DNA from: Sulfitobacter sp. DFL-14
GTDB lineage: Bacteria > Pseudomonadota > Alphaproteobacteria > Rhodobacterales > Rhodobacteraceae
Reading direction: 5' to 3'
Length of the DNA stretch: 64,000 nt
Assembly (NCBI RefSeq): GCF_003335585.1
Contig: NZ_QBFD01000046.1
Coordinates: 521,345-585,344 of the forward strand
This document shows positions 17,054 to 25,319 of this stretch, one piece after another. Under the pieces are notes generated by a model. The model was not told where the DNA came from and searched no databases. It worked only from the letters and a program-made list of their open reading frames with translations. The position numbers were made by a program, and so were the translations under genes. Position 1 is the first letter of the stretch. Each line of letters begins with the position of its first letter.

Positions 17054-19695
17054 TGGACGGATCGGCGCATCGCAACGAGCTGCGCACCACCTGCGCCTAT
17101 TGCGGCGTCGGATGTGGCGTTCTGGTGCGGCCCGATGGCAAGGGCGGCCTTTCGGTGCGCGGCGATCCGGAGCATCCGGCCAACTTCGGACGGCTGTGTT
17201 CCAAAGGCACGGCGCTGGGGGATACCCTGTCGCTGGACGACCGGCTGCTGTCACCGCGCGCCTTTGGCACAGATACCGATTGGGACAGCGCCCTTACGCT
17301 GGTCGCGGACCGGTTTTCGCGCAGCATCGCGGAGCACGGCCCGGATTCGGTCGCCTTTTATGTCTCGGGGCAATTGCTGACCGAGGATTACTATGTGGCC
17401 AACAAGCTGATGAAGGGCTTCATCGGCTCGGCCAATATCGACACCAATTCCCGCCTCTGCATGGCCTCGACCGTTGCGGGGCAAAAACGCGCCTTTGGCA
17501 CCGATACCGTGCCCGGCACATATGAGGACCTTGAGCTGGCCGATCTGGTCGTGCTTGTGGGCAGCAACCTGGCCTGGTGCCATCCGGTCCTCTACCAGCG
17601 CCTTGCAGCGGCCAAGGCCGCGCGCCCCGCGATGAAGGTCGTGGTGGTCGACCCGCGCCGCACTGCCACCTGCGATCTGGCGGACCTGCATCTGGCCCTT
17701 GCGCCGGGTAGTGATGTCGCCCTGTTCAACCGTCTGCTGTCCGCGATCCATGAAGGCGGCGCGCTGGACCCGACCTACCTGAACCATGTCGACGGCTTTG
17801 AGGAGACCTTGCAGGCCGCACAGAAACAGCGCGCGGAGGTGACCGGCCTGTCCGCAGAGCAACTGGCTGCCTTCTGCGCGATGTGGCTGCGCACCGAAAA
17901 GGTCGTGACCGTGTTCAGCCAGGGTGTGAACCAATCCTCTTCCGGCACTGACAAGGTCAATGCGATCATCAACTGCCACCTTGCCACGGGCCGTATTGGC
18001 AAACCGGGGATGGGGCCGTTCTCCGTCACGGGTCAGCCCAATGCCATGGGTGGTCGCGAGGTCGGTGGTCTGTCCAATGCGCTGGCCTGTCACCTGGACC
18101 TCGAAGACGCGGGTCACCGCGCGCTGGTCGGCGACTTCTGGAAAGCCCCTGCCATGGCCGAGGGCGCAGGGCTGAAGGCGGTTGACCTCTTCAGACAAGT
18201 GCGGGCCGGCCGGATCAAGGCGCTGTGGATCATGTGCACCAACCCCGCCGTCTCCATGCCGGACGCCGATGCGGTGCGCGAGGCGATTGCGGGCTGCGAT
18301 TTCGTTGTGGTCAGCGATGTGACAGCCCGGACCGATACGGCGCGTCTGGCCCATGTGTTGCTGCCGGCAACCGGCTGGGGGGAGAAAGACGGCACCGTCA
18401 CCAATTCCGACCGCACGATCAGCCGCCAGCGCGCTGTGCTGCCCGCCCCCGGCGCGGCCCGCCCCGATTGGGCCATCATCTGCGACGTTGGCCGTCGCAT
18501 GGGCTGGCCCGAGGCCTTCGACTATGCCACCCCGGCCCAGATCTTTGACGAACATGCCAGGCTGTCGGGTCTGGCCGCCGCCACGGCGGGGCGCGATTTT
18601 GACATTTCCGGGCTGACAGGGCTGGGGGCCGACGGCTATGCCGATCTGGCACCCACCCGCTGGCCCGTGACCAAGCAGGGAAGCATCGAACGGTTCTTTG
18701 CCGATGGCCGGTTCTTTACCCCGCAGGGCCGCGCACGGATGTTCCCCGTGTCCGCCCGTGCGCCCGTGGCCCGTACCGGCCCGCGCTACCCTTTCGTGCT
18801 GAACACCGGCCGCATCCGCGACCAGTGGCACACGATGACCCGCACCGCCAAAGCCCCGCGTCTGAACCAGCACCTGGGCGAGCCCTTCCTGGAAATTCAT
18901 CCGCAGGACGCACAGGCGCTTGGCATCGCGCCTGCTTCACTGGTCGCAGCCACCAGCCCGACCGGTCGCTGCATCTTGCGGGTGCTCATTACAGACCGGG
19001 TGCAGCGCGGACAGGTCTTTGCCCCGATGCACTGGACCGGCGAAACCGCCCCCACCGGGCGCATCGACGCATTGGTCCCCGGCGTCGTGGACCCGCTGTC
19101 GGGCCAGCCCGAAAGCAAGGCCGCCGTGGTGGCGCTTGCCCCCCATGATGCCGCCTGGTTCGGCTTTGCCGTCAGCACCGGCACCCTGACCCCCGACTGC
19201 AGCTATTGGGCGCGCAGCCGCGTGACCGGCGGCTGGCGGGCAGAACTGGCGGGCGACATCGCAACGCAAGACTGGGAGGCCGAGGCCCGCCGCCTGTTCG
19301 CCCTGCCCCATGCCCGCTGTCAATCGGTCGCGGACCCCGCGACCGGCACCGCGCGCCTGGCCTTTCTGGACCCCGACAACCACCTGCTGGCCGCATTGTT
19401 CGTTTCACCCACGCCGGTGACACTGTCGCGCGACTTTCTGGCCGCGCAGCTGGGACAAGTCGCCGGAACCCCGCTGTCGGGACGCCCCGGTGCCGATATG
19501 CCGGACCCCGGCCCTGTTGTCTGTGCCTGTCTGGGTGTCGGGTTGAACACCATCGGTGCCGCCATCGCCAGCGGACAGGCGACAACCGTCGCGCAGGTGG
19601 GCGAATGTACCGGCGCGGGGATGACCTGTGGTTCCTGCCGCCCGGAAATCGCCGCTCTGCTGGCCGGTGCCAGACAGGTGGAGGCCGCAGAATGA
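17053..19695 (+). CDS. nasA: Assimilatory nitrate reductase catalytic subunit
   Basis: An 880-residue cytoplasmic Mo-bisMGD nitrate reductase. The N-terminal 4Fe-4S ligands are CAYCGVGCG and RLCSKG. Molybdopterin oxidoreductase segments follow: SNIDTNSRLCMAS-type, VTGQPNAMGGREVGG, and WGEKDGTVTNSDRTISRQR. A C-terminal BFD-like [2Fe-2S] domain (VCACLGVGLNTI..CTGAGMTCGSCRPE, residues 818-865) marks the class that takes electrons from a flavoprotein or ferredoxin. I chose the ATG at 17053, which overlaps the nirD stop. A longer reading from 16576 has no family support. Confidence 0.95.
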   Translation: MDGSAHRNELRTTCAYCGVGCGVLVRPDGKGGLSVRGDPEHPANFGRLCSKGTALGDTLSLDDRLLSPRAFGTDTDWDSALTLVADRFSRSIAEHGPDSVAFYVSGQLLTEDYYVANKLMKGFIGSANIDTNSRLCMASTVAGQKRAFGTDTVPGTYEDLELADLVVLVGSNLAWCHPVLYQRLAAAKAARPAMKVVVVDPRRTATCDLADLHLALAPGSDVALFNRLLSAIHEGGALDPTYLNHVDGFEETLQAAQKQRAEVTGLSAEQLAAFCAMWLRTEKVVTVFSQGVNQSSSGTDKVNAIINCHLATGRIGKPGMGPFSVTGQPNAMGGREVGGLSNALACHLDLEDAGHRALVGDFWKAPAMAEGAGLKAVDLFRQVRAGRIKALWIMCTNPAVSMPDADAVREAIAGCDFVVVSDVTARTDTARLAHVLLPATGWGEKDGTVTNSDRTISRQRAVLPAPGAARPDWAIICDVGRRMGWPEAFDYATPAQIFDEHARLSGLAAATAGRDFDISGLTGLGADGYADLAPTRWPVTKQGSIERFFADGRFFTPQGRARMFPVSARAPVARTGPRYPFVLNTGRIRDQWHTMTRTAKAPRLNQHLGEPFLEIHPQDAQALGIAPASLVAATSPTGRCILRVLITDRVQRGQVFAPMHWTGETAPTGRIDALVPGVVDPLSGQPESKAAVVALAPHDAAWFGFAVSTGTLTPDCSYWARSRVTGGWRAELAGDIATQDWEAEARRLFALPHARCQSVADPATGTARLAFLDPDNHLLAALFVSPTPVTLSRDFLAAQLGQVAGTPLSGRPGADMPDPGPVVCACLGVGLNTIGAAIASGQATTVAQVGECTGAGMTCGSCRPEIAALLAGARQVEAAE

Positions 19696-20663
19696 CCGAG
19701 CCCACTGCACTGGCACCCTATGTTGCCATCCTTGGTCGCGGACAGGGCCGCGCGCGGTCGCTGACGATGCCCGAGGCGCGGGCGGCAATGTCGGTGATCC
19801 TGGCGGGGGATGCCGCCCCCGAAGCCATCGGCGCGATGCTGATGCTGATGCGGATGAAGGGCGAGGTTGCTGAAGAAATCGCAGGGCTGACTGCCGGGGC
19901 GCGCGCCGCACTTCCGCTCTGGACAGGGCCTGCCCCCGCAATTGACTGGCCGTCTTATGCCGCCGGGCGCACCCGTGGGCAGCCGTGGTTTCTGGCCGCG
20001 GCGAAACTGGTGGCCCAGGCGGGCTATCCAGTGCTGATGCACGGCTGGAATTCACATCAGGCAACGGGGGCAAGCGTACGTGCCGCGCTGGCCGATGTCG
20101 GTATCCCGCAAGTGCCATGGTCCGACGCCCCTGGAGCTCTGGCGCAAACCGGTATTGCCTATGTCCCGCTGGAAGCGCTTTGCCCTGCCCTGCTGGACCT
20201 GTTGCGCCTGCGGGACGTTCTGGGCCTGCGGTCCTGCATCAACACGGTGCTGCGCATGCTGAACGCGGCCGCTGCACCGATTGCCTTGCAGGGGGTCTTT
20301 CATCCCTCCTACCGCGAATTGCAGCGCGATGCGGCGTTGCTGCTGAACCAGCCCGGCCTGCGCGTGCTCAAGGGCGGTGGCGGCGAGTTTGAACATCACC
20401 CGACCAAGGACATCACCCTGCACGGATTGCAGGACGGCGCCATCTGGGAAGGGCAGACCGGCACGGCGCTGAGCGGCCACCAGCGCCTGTCCGAAACCGA
20501 CAGCACATTGGCCGATGTCTGGCAGGGCCGCATCCAGGACCCGTTCGCCATGGCCATCATCATCAGCACCGCAGCCCTTGCGCTGGAGGCCTGCGGCATT
20601 GCCGACCCGGCCCGGCTTGCACGGGACCTGTGGCTGCGCCGCCACGACGCCAAAGCCGCCTGA
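19692..20663 (+). CDS. TrpD2-like glycosyl transferase family protein (YbiB-like)
   Basis: A 323-residue homologue of anthranilate phosphoribosyltransferase of the TrpD2/YbiB type. It has the N-terminal helical bundle typical of the fold (LTMPEARAAMSVILAG.. LMLMRMKGEVAEEI). The PRPP-binding loops differ from TrpD (GWNSHQATGAS, KGGGGEFEHHP). It follows nasA with a 4-bp overlap and precedes cysG by 10 bp. YbiB binds nucleic acids in E. coli, so a role in anthranilate metabolism is unlikely. Its function in nitrate operons is not established. Confidence 0.82.
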   Translation: MTEPTALAPYVAILGRGQGRARSLTMPEARAAMSVILAGDAAPEAIGAMLMLMRMKGEVAEEIAGLTAGARAALPLWTGPAPAIDWPSYAAGRTRGQPWFLAAAKLVAQAGYPVLMHGWNSHQATGASVRAALADVGIPQVPWSDAPGALAQTGIAYVPLEALCPALLDLLRLRDVLGLRSCINTVLRMLNAAAAPIALQGVFHPSYRELQRDAALLLNQPGLRVLKGGGGEFEHHPTKDITLHGLQDGAIWEGQTGTALSGHQRLSETDSTLADVWQGRIQDPFAMAIIISTAALALEACGIADPARLARDLWLRRHDAKAA

Positions 20664-20673
20664 GGGGACCATC

Positions 20674-21774
20674 ATGCACAGCTTTCCCATGTTCATCCGC
20701 ACCACCAACCGCCGTGTTGTGATTGCGGGCGGTGGCGAGCAGGCAGCGCAAAAGGCGCGCCTGATGCTCAAGACCGACGCGAAACTGGTGCTGCTGGCAC
20801 CAACCCTGGACGCTGAACTGGCGGATCTGGTGGCGACAGGCCGTGCGACACAGGATGCCGGGCCCTTCACACCAGAGCATTTTGCCGATGCGGCGCTTGT
20901 CTTTATCGCGAGCGGTTGCCCCGGCCTCGATGCGGCGCTGCATGCGTTGGCAAAAGCGGCGGGGGCGCAGGTCAATGTGGTGGACCAGCCCTCGCTTTGC
21001 GACATGACCACGCCGTCACTGGTGGACCGCGATCCGGTGGTCGTGGCCATCGGCACCGAAGGAACCGCCCCGGTGCTTGCCCGCCGGATCAAGACCGAGG
21101 TCGAGCAGATGCTGGACCCCCGGCTTGGCAGCTTTGCAGCCCTTGCCGGGCGGCTGCGCGGCGCGGTTGCGGCACATATCCCAAAACCGGACCGTCGGGC
21201 GTTCTGGCGATGGGCGTTCGCCGATGCCCCCTGGCAGTTGCACAAGACCGGACAGGAACGCGCCGCCGCCGAACTGCTGAAACGCACAATTGCGACAAAA
21301 GACGTGCCTGACCGGCAGGGTCAGATTGCATTTGTGGGCGCTGGCCCCGGTGCGCGCGATCTGCTGACCCTCCGCGCAGTCGAGCGTCTGCAAGAGGCCG
21401 ATGTGATCTTTTACGACGGGCGTGTCGATCCTGATGTGCTGGAACTCGCCCGCCGGGATGCAGAGCGTGTTTTTGTGGGGAATGTCCCTGGCGCACATAT
21501 CTGGCCAAGGGAACGCATCTGCAGATTGGTCCTGGCCGAAGCCGCCAAGGGCCGACGCGTCGTCCGTCTGGAATCCGGTGACCCGGGCATTTCCGGTCAT
21601 GCCAAAGAAACATTGGATGCCGCCACCGCCGCCAATATCCGTGTCGAGATTGTTCCCGGTGTCACGGCGGCAAGTGCCTTTGCCGCCGCCTCAGGTCAGC
21701 CGCTGAGCGGGGGAAGAGACCCGCAACATGCCTTTCGCTCGGCAATCGCTGCCGGGCAGAACATAGGCGTTTGA
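20674..21774 (+). CDS. cysG: Siroheme synthase CysG, truncated in the SUMT domain
   Basis: Residues 1-205 form a complete precorrin-2 dehydrogenase/ferrochelatase module (VVIAGGGEQAAQKARLML, DQPSLCDMTTPSLVDRDPVVVAIGTEG). The uroporphyrinogen-III methyltransferase module starts at about residue 213 (IAFVGAGPGARDLLTLRAVE) and runs to GVTAASAFAAASGQPLS. After that, family similarity is lost and a stop follows 18 codons later. A full CysG is about 460-480 residues; this one is 366 and lacks roughly 120 C-terminal residues, about half of SUMT. Siroheme for NirB would need another SUMT in the genome. The gene is otherwise correctly placed in the nitrate operon. Confidence 0.85.
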   Translation: MHSFPMFIRTTNRRVVIAGGGEQAAQKARLMLKTDAKLVLLAPTLDAELADLVATGRATQDAGPFTPEHFADAALVFIASGCPGLDAALHALAKAAGAQVNVVDQPSLCDMTTPSLVDRDPVVVAIGTEGTAPVLARRIKTEVEQMLDPRLGSFAALAGRLRGAVAAHIPKPDRRAFWRWAFADAPWQLHKTGQERAAAELLKRTIATKDVPDRQGQIAFVGAGPGARDLLTLRAVERLQEADVIFYDGRVDPDVLELARRDAERVFVGNVPGAHIWPRERICRLVLAEAAKGRRVVRLESGDPGISGHAKETLDAATAANIRVEIVPGVTAASAFAAASGQPLSGGRDPQHAFRSAIAAGQNIGV

Positions 21775-21909
21775 CCTGAAGTCAGAATGACAAAAGCGCC
21801 TTTCCGGCCCATCGCCAGCGTCGGACAGGTGATTTCCCGCAGCATGGTACCCGTCGCCATGATCAGCTTGGTAAGTTCCCCAAGGCAGACGGTCGGTACC
21901 TCGGTATAG

Positions 21910-22060
21910 GCACTGCCGGCGCTGGCAGCACGGGGGGATGACATTGCGCTGTTCGGCGACATTTACCTGTCTCACCTCAGCACGCAGAAATCCGGATTCG
22001 AAGCTCACCTTACCCCGAATGCGCGTGCTTTCATCCGGGCCCAGAGCTGGCCCGGCAACC
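21910..22060 (+). pseudogene. Fragment of a sigma-54-dependent (NtrC-family) activator
   Basis: In the same frame as cysG, after two stops, the translation contains LPALAARGDDIALFG and then LTPNARAFIRAQSWPGNL. These match the end of the AAA+ domain of NtrC-type activators, where the usual forms are LPPLRERxxDI and AxxxLxxxxWPGNVREL. The frame then diverges and no Fis-type helix-turn-helix follows. I read it as a short decayed remnant. The adjoining 21775-21909 holds no similarity I recognise; the cysG C-terminus is not recoverable there in any frame. Confidence 0.55.
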
Positions 22061-22120
22061 TGCCTTGGCCTTACCCGGGCGAAGCTGGACTATCGATTGA
22101 CCGCGCAGGGTGCCAGAACC

Positions 22121-23569
22121 TCAAGTCAACGATGATGCACGGCGCCGATGGCGCAGTGCGTTGTCCTCGTTGCCCGGCTCCGACAGTGACAGCACGCTGT
22201 CTGCGGTATTGCGGATCAGGGCCTGATCGTGACTGACAATCATCACGGCGATGCCGTCGGTATCCGCAGCGCCCGTCACAAGCCTTATCACACTGGCCTG
22301 TGTGATGGGGTCGAGCCGCGAGGTCGGTTCATCTGCAAATATGAAGGCGGGTTTGCGCAACAAGACACGCAGCAAGGACAAACGCTGCAATTCCCCGCCC
22401 GACACAGCACCGGGCCTGCGCCGCAGCAATTTGGGGTCAAGGCCAAGGCCCTCCATCAGCACATCAACCTCGCGCGCAGCACAGCCCGCCATCGTCGCCA
22501 CATCCGCCAGCGCCTCGCCAATCCTGCGCTTGCGCGGAAAGGCCGCAACGGGATCCTGATAGAGTTTCTGGAAGGCAAAGGGGTGCGCGCCACCTTGCCG
22601 CCTGATCCGCCCATGGGCGGGCGGGATCAGCCCCAGAATGGCATCACCAAGCGAGGATTTGCCGCATCCGGAGGGGCCGGTGACGCCAAATACCTGCCCC
22701 GCCGCGATCTCAAGCGAAACTCCCTGAAACAAGGTTCGCTGCCCCCGGACCAGCGCGAGGTCTTCTGCGCTGACCACCGCAGGGCCGGGATGCGCCGCTG
22801 ACGGCCGGGGGCTCCAGCTTTCCGGGTCGGCGGCGAAAAGTTCCCGCGTGTAGGCCTGACCCGGCGCGGCAAAGATGTCTCGGGTCGTGCCGCTTTCGAC
22901 CACCTCACCGGCGCGCAGGACAATGAGCCTGCCGCCGATCCGGCGGGCCAGCGACAGATCGTGGGTGATGATCAGCAATCCGCCCGCCTGCCCCATTTCG
23001 GACAACAGAAGGTCGGCGACCTCGTCCCGGCGCGCGGCATCCAGCCCTTTGGTGGGTTCATCCGCAATCACGATGCGGGCACCCCCGGCCCGGGCGGCGG
23101 CGATGGCCACCCGCTGCGCCATGCCGCCGGACAGTTGATGCGGAAACCGTGATCCGGCCTCGGCAAGTCCAAGCTCCGACAGGTCGGAAGCGGCGCGGGC
23201 CCGTGCGACGCGGGGCGACAGTCCGCGCACCAGACGATGTGCCTCGGCAATCTGCGTTTCGGCCCGCATCAGGGGATCAAGCGACAGCCACGGCTCTTGC
23301 GGCAGAACGCCTATTTCACAGCCCCAAAGCCCCCGAAACCGATCCGGCGTTCCTGCATTCAGGACACGGTCGCCGATGGCGACACGACCCTTTGCCTCCA
23401 AGCCCTCGGGCAGCATGCCCATCAGGGCCTGCGCCAGCAGGCTCTTGCCCGATCCGGTTTCACCCAAAATAACAAGCGGCTCTCCGGGGTCGAGATGCAG
23501 GGACACAGGCGACAGCAGGGTTGTGGCCCCGTCCCGGACCGTGATGTCTTCGGCTTTCAACAGGCTCAT
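22121..23569 (-). CDS. Peptide/nickel-type ABC transporter ATPase, two fused cassettes
   Basis: A 482-residue protein with two ABC cassettes of the DppD/DppF type. Cassette 1: Walker A GETGSGKS, LSGGMAQRVAIAAARA, IVIADEPTKGLD. Cassette 2 from about residue 255: GPSGCGKSS, VSGGELQRLSLLRVLL, FIFADEPTSRLD. It ends the minus-strand operon that starts at 29221 and overlaps the upstream permease by 4 bp. Fused ATPases of this kind serve nickel/peptide/opine importers. The substrate is discussed under the operon finding. Confidence 0.93.
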   Translation of the reverse strand: MSLLKAEDITVRDGATTLLSPVSLHLDPGEPLVILGETGSGKSLLAQALMGMLPEGLEAKGRVAIGDRVLNAGTPDRFRGLWGCEIGVLPQEPWLSLDPLMRAETQIAEAHRLVRGLSPRVARARAASDLSELGLAEAGSRFPHQLSGGMAQRVAIAAARAGGARIVIADEPTKGLDAARRDEVADLLLSEMGQAGGLLIITHDLSLARRIGGRLIVLRAGEVVESGTTRDIFAAPGQAYTRELFAADPESWSPRPSAAHPGPAVVSAEDLALVRGQRTLFQGVSLEIAAGQVFGVTGPSGCGKSSLGDAILGLIPPAHGRIRRQGGAHPFAFQKLYQDPVAAFPRKRRIGEALADVATMAGCAAREVDVLMEGLGLDPKLLRRRPGAVSGGELQRLSLLRVLLRKPAFIFADEPTSRLDPITQASVIRLVTGAADTDGIAVMIVSHDQALIRNTADSVLSLSEPGNEDNALRHRRRASSLT

Positions 23570-24384
23570 GTTTCGCGGCTCCCGGCCAGAAGGGTAAGGC
23601 CCAGCAGCAGGGCAAATGTGACCACGACCGGCGACAGGAGCGCCACCGGCGCCTCGCGCCAGTAGGGCAGCAGTTCAACCATCATCAGACCCAGTTCAGG
23701 CGTGGGCGCGCGCATGCCCACATGCACAAACCCGAGCGCCGCAATGGCCATGATCGCAGTGGCGGTTCCGAAGGCAGCGGCGGTCAGCATCATCGGCGCG
23801 ATTTCGGGCCAGATATGGATGCGGAAAAGATAGACCGGACCGAACCCAAGAAGCCTGGACGCCTGCACGGCGGGAGAGGCCAGGGTTTCGCGCGTGGCCG
23901 CACGGGTCAGGCGAAAGAACTCGACCCAAAGCACCAGCGACAGCCCCGCCCAGAACCCAAGCGCCGTTCCCGGCACCATGGCCAGCACAATGAGGACCAG
24001 CAACAGGCCCGGAAGCGCCAGCAGCGCATCCGCCAGCATGACGAAAATCCGGTCGATCCAGCCCCCTTTGGCCGCCGAAAGCGTGCCCAGGATCAGCCCC
24101 GCAGCACCGGCCGTCGCCACCGCAGCCAGGGCGATTACAGGCGACAGACGCAACGCATCGGCCAGACGGTGGAAAACGGACCGGCCGAGGTGATCATAGC
24201 CCAGAGGGGCACCGGTTTCGGGCCCGGCCAGCGCCTTGATCAGCGACTGCGCCAGGGGATCGCCCGGAACGATCAGCGGGCCAAGCAACGACAGGGCGGC
24301 CACCAGCGTAATCAGGCCGGTGCCTATTGCGCGCATCGGCGACAGCGGCAGGCGGCGCGTTGTTTGGAAATCAATACTGCTCAT
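23566..24384 (-). CDS. Peptide/nickel-type ABC permease (DppC/NikC-like)
   Basis: A 272-residue permease with about six membrane helices. The N-terminal helix is followed by GAPLGYDHLGRSVFHRLADALR, the conserved DxxGRDxxSR-type segment of DppC proteins, here DHLGRSVFHR. The coupling loop LTRAATRETLASPAVQASRLLG is typical of the family. It overlaps both neighbours by 4 bp. The changed RDxxSR motif suggests a divergent subfamily. Confidence 0.92.
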   Translation of the reverse strand: MSSIDFQTTRRLPLSPMRAIGTGLITLVAALSLLGPLIVPGDPLAQSLIKALAGPETGAPLGYDHLGRSVFHRLADALRLSPVIALAAVATAGAAGLILGTLSAAKGGWIDRIFVMLADALLALPGLLLVLIVLAMVPGTALGFWAGLSLVLWVEFFRLTRAATRETLASPAVQASRLLGFGPVYLFRIHIWPEIAPMMLTAAAFGTATAIMAIAALGFVHVGMRAPTPELGLMMVELLPYWREAPVALLSPVVVTFALLLGLTLLAGSRET

Positions 24385-25319
24385 CCCGCAACCCTCGGAT
24401 CAAGACGCCGCACGGCAAGGTCGATGGCGCTGTTGACGATGACAAAGCCGAGCCCCAGCACCAGCGCCGTGCCCTGCACCATCGGCACATCCCGCGAGAA
24501 TATGGCGTGGACCAGCGCATGGCCGATGCCGGGCCAGCCGAAGATCGATTCAACGATGATCACCCCTTCGACAAGTGTCACGAATTGCAGGCCAAGATAG
24601 GTGATCAGCGGCACAGAGACGTTGCGCAGCCCATGCCGCACCAAGGTTTGCCGTTCGGACAGCCCCTTCCATTGGGCGAACCGCCAGAAAGGCATATCCG
24701 CGATGCGTGCCATGGCGTCCCGCGTGATGCGCGCATTGACCGCCGCCAGTCCAAGGGCAAGTGTCAGGCCCGGCAGGATGAAATGGCGCAGCTCGCCGTG
24801 CCCCGCCGCGGGCAGCCATCGCAGATGCACGGCAAGCAGCACGATCAGGACAAGCGCCATGAGAAACTGTGGAACGGCCTTGACCCCGGTCGAGGCGACC
24901 AGCAGCACACGGTCCAGCATCCCGCCCGGCCTGAGCCCCGCAAGTATGCCAAAGGGTGGCCCGATGACCAGCGACAGCAGCAGCGCCACCAGCGCGAGGG
25001 AGGCCGACGCGCCCAGCTGATGCACGATCTCGTCCATCACGGGCTGGCCGCTGACAAGCGAATTTCCAAAATCGAACCGCGCCAGATCGCTCAGCCATTG
25101 CAGCAGGGCCGGCAGCGCCGGGCCATCAATGCCCAGTTCCGCACGCACCGTATCGGCAGCAGCGGCATCGACGTTGTCATAGCCGTAACGGCCCGCAGCA
25201 ATGCGCCAGGCCGCATCGCCCGGCAGGCTGCGCATCATGATGAATGTGGCGGTGCCGATCAGGATCGCCACCATCACCGCCTGCACCAGGCGCGAAGCAA
25301 TTAACTTCATTCCGCCCAC
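24381..25319 (-). CDS. Peptide/nickel-type ABC permease (DppB/NikB-like)
   Basis: A 312-residue permease starting LIASRLVQAVMVAILIGTATF with the DppB signature FIMMRSLPGDAA. The periplasmic linker carries ELGIDGPALPALLQWLSDLARFDFGNSLVSG and the coupling loop lies around NARITRDAMARIAD. C-terminal helices include VEGVIIVESIFGWPGIG, a hallmark of DppB/NikB. It overlaps the binding-protein gene by 13 bp and the second permease by 4 bp. Confidence 0.93.
   Translation of the reverse strand: MGGMKLIASRLVQAVMVAILIGTATFIMMRSLPGDAAWRIAAGRYGYDNVDAAAADTVRAELGIDGPALPALLQWLSDLARFDFGNSLVSGQPVMDEIVHQLGASASLALVALLLSLVIGPPFGILAGLRPGGMLDRVLLVASTGVKAVPQFLMALVLIVLLAVHLRWLPAAGHGELRHFILPGLTLALGLAAVNARITRDAMARIADMPFWRFAQWKGLSERQTLVRHGLRNVSVPLITYLGLQFVTLVEGVIIVESIFGWPGIGHALVHAIFSRDVPMVQGTALVLGLGFVIVNSAIDLAVRRLDPRVAG

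Noticed and set aside
17251..18900. A 549-residue minus-strand frame opposite nasA
   Set aside because: Shadow of the nitrate reductase gene, with no domain of its own.
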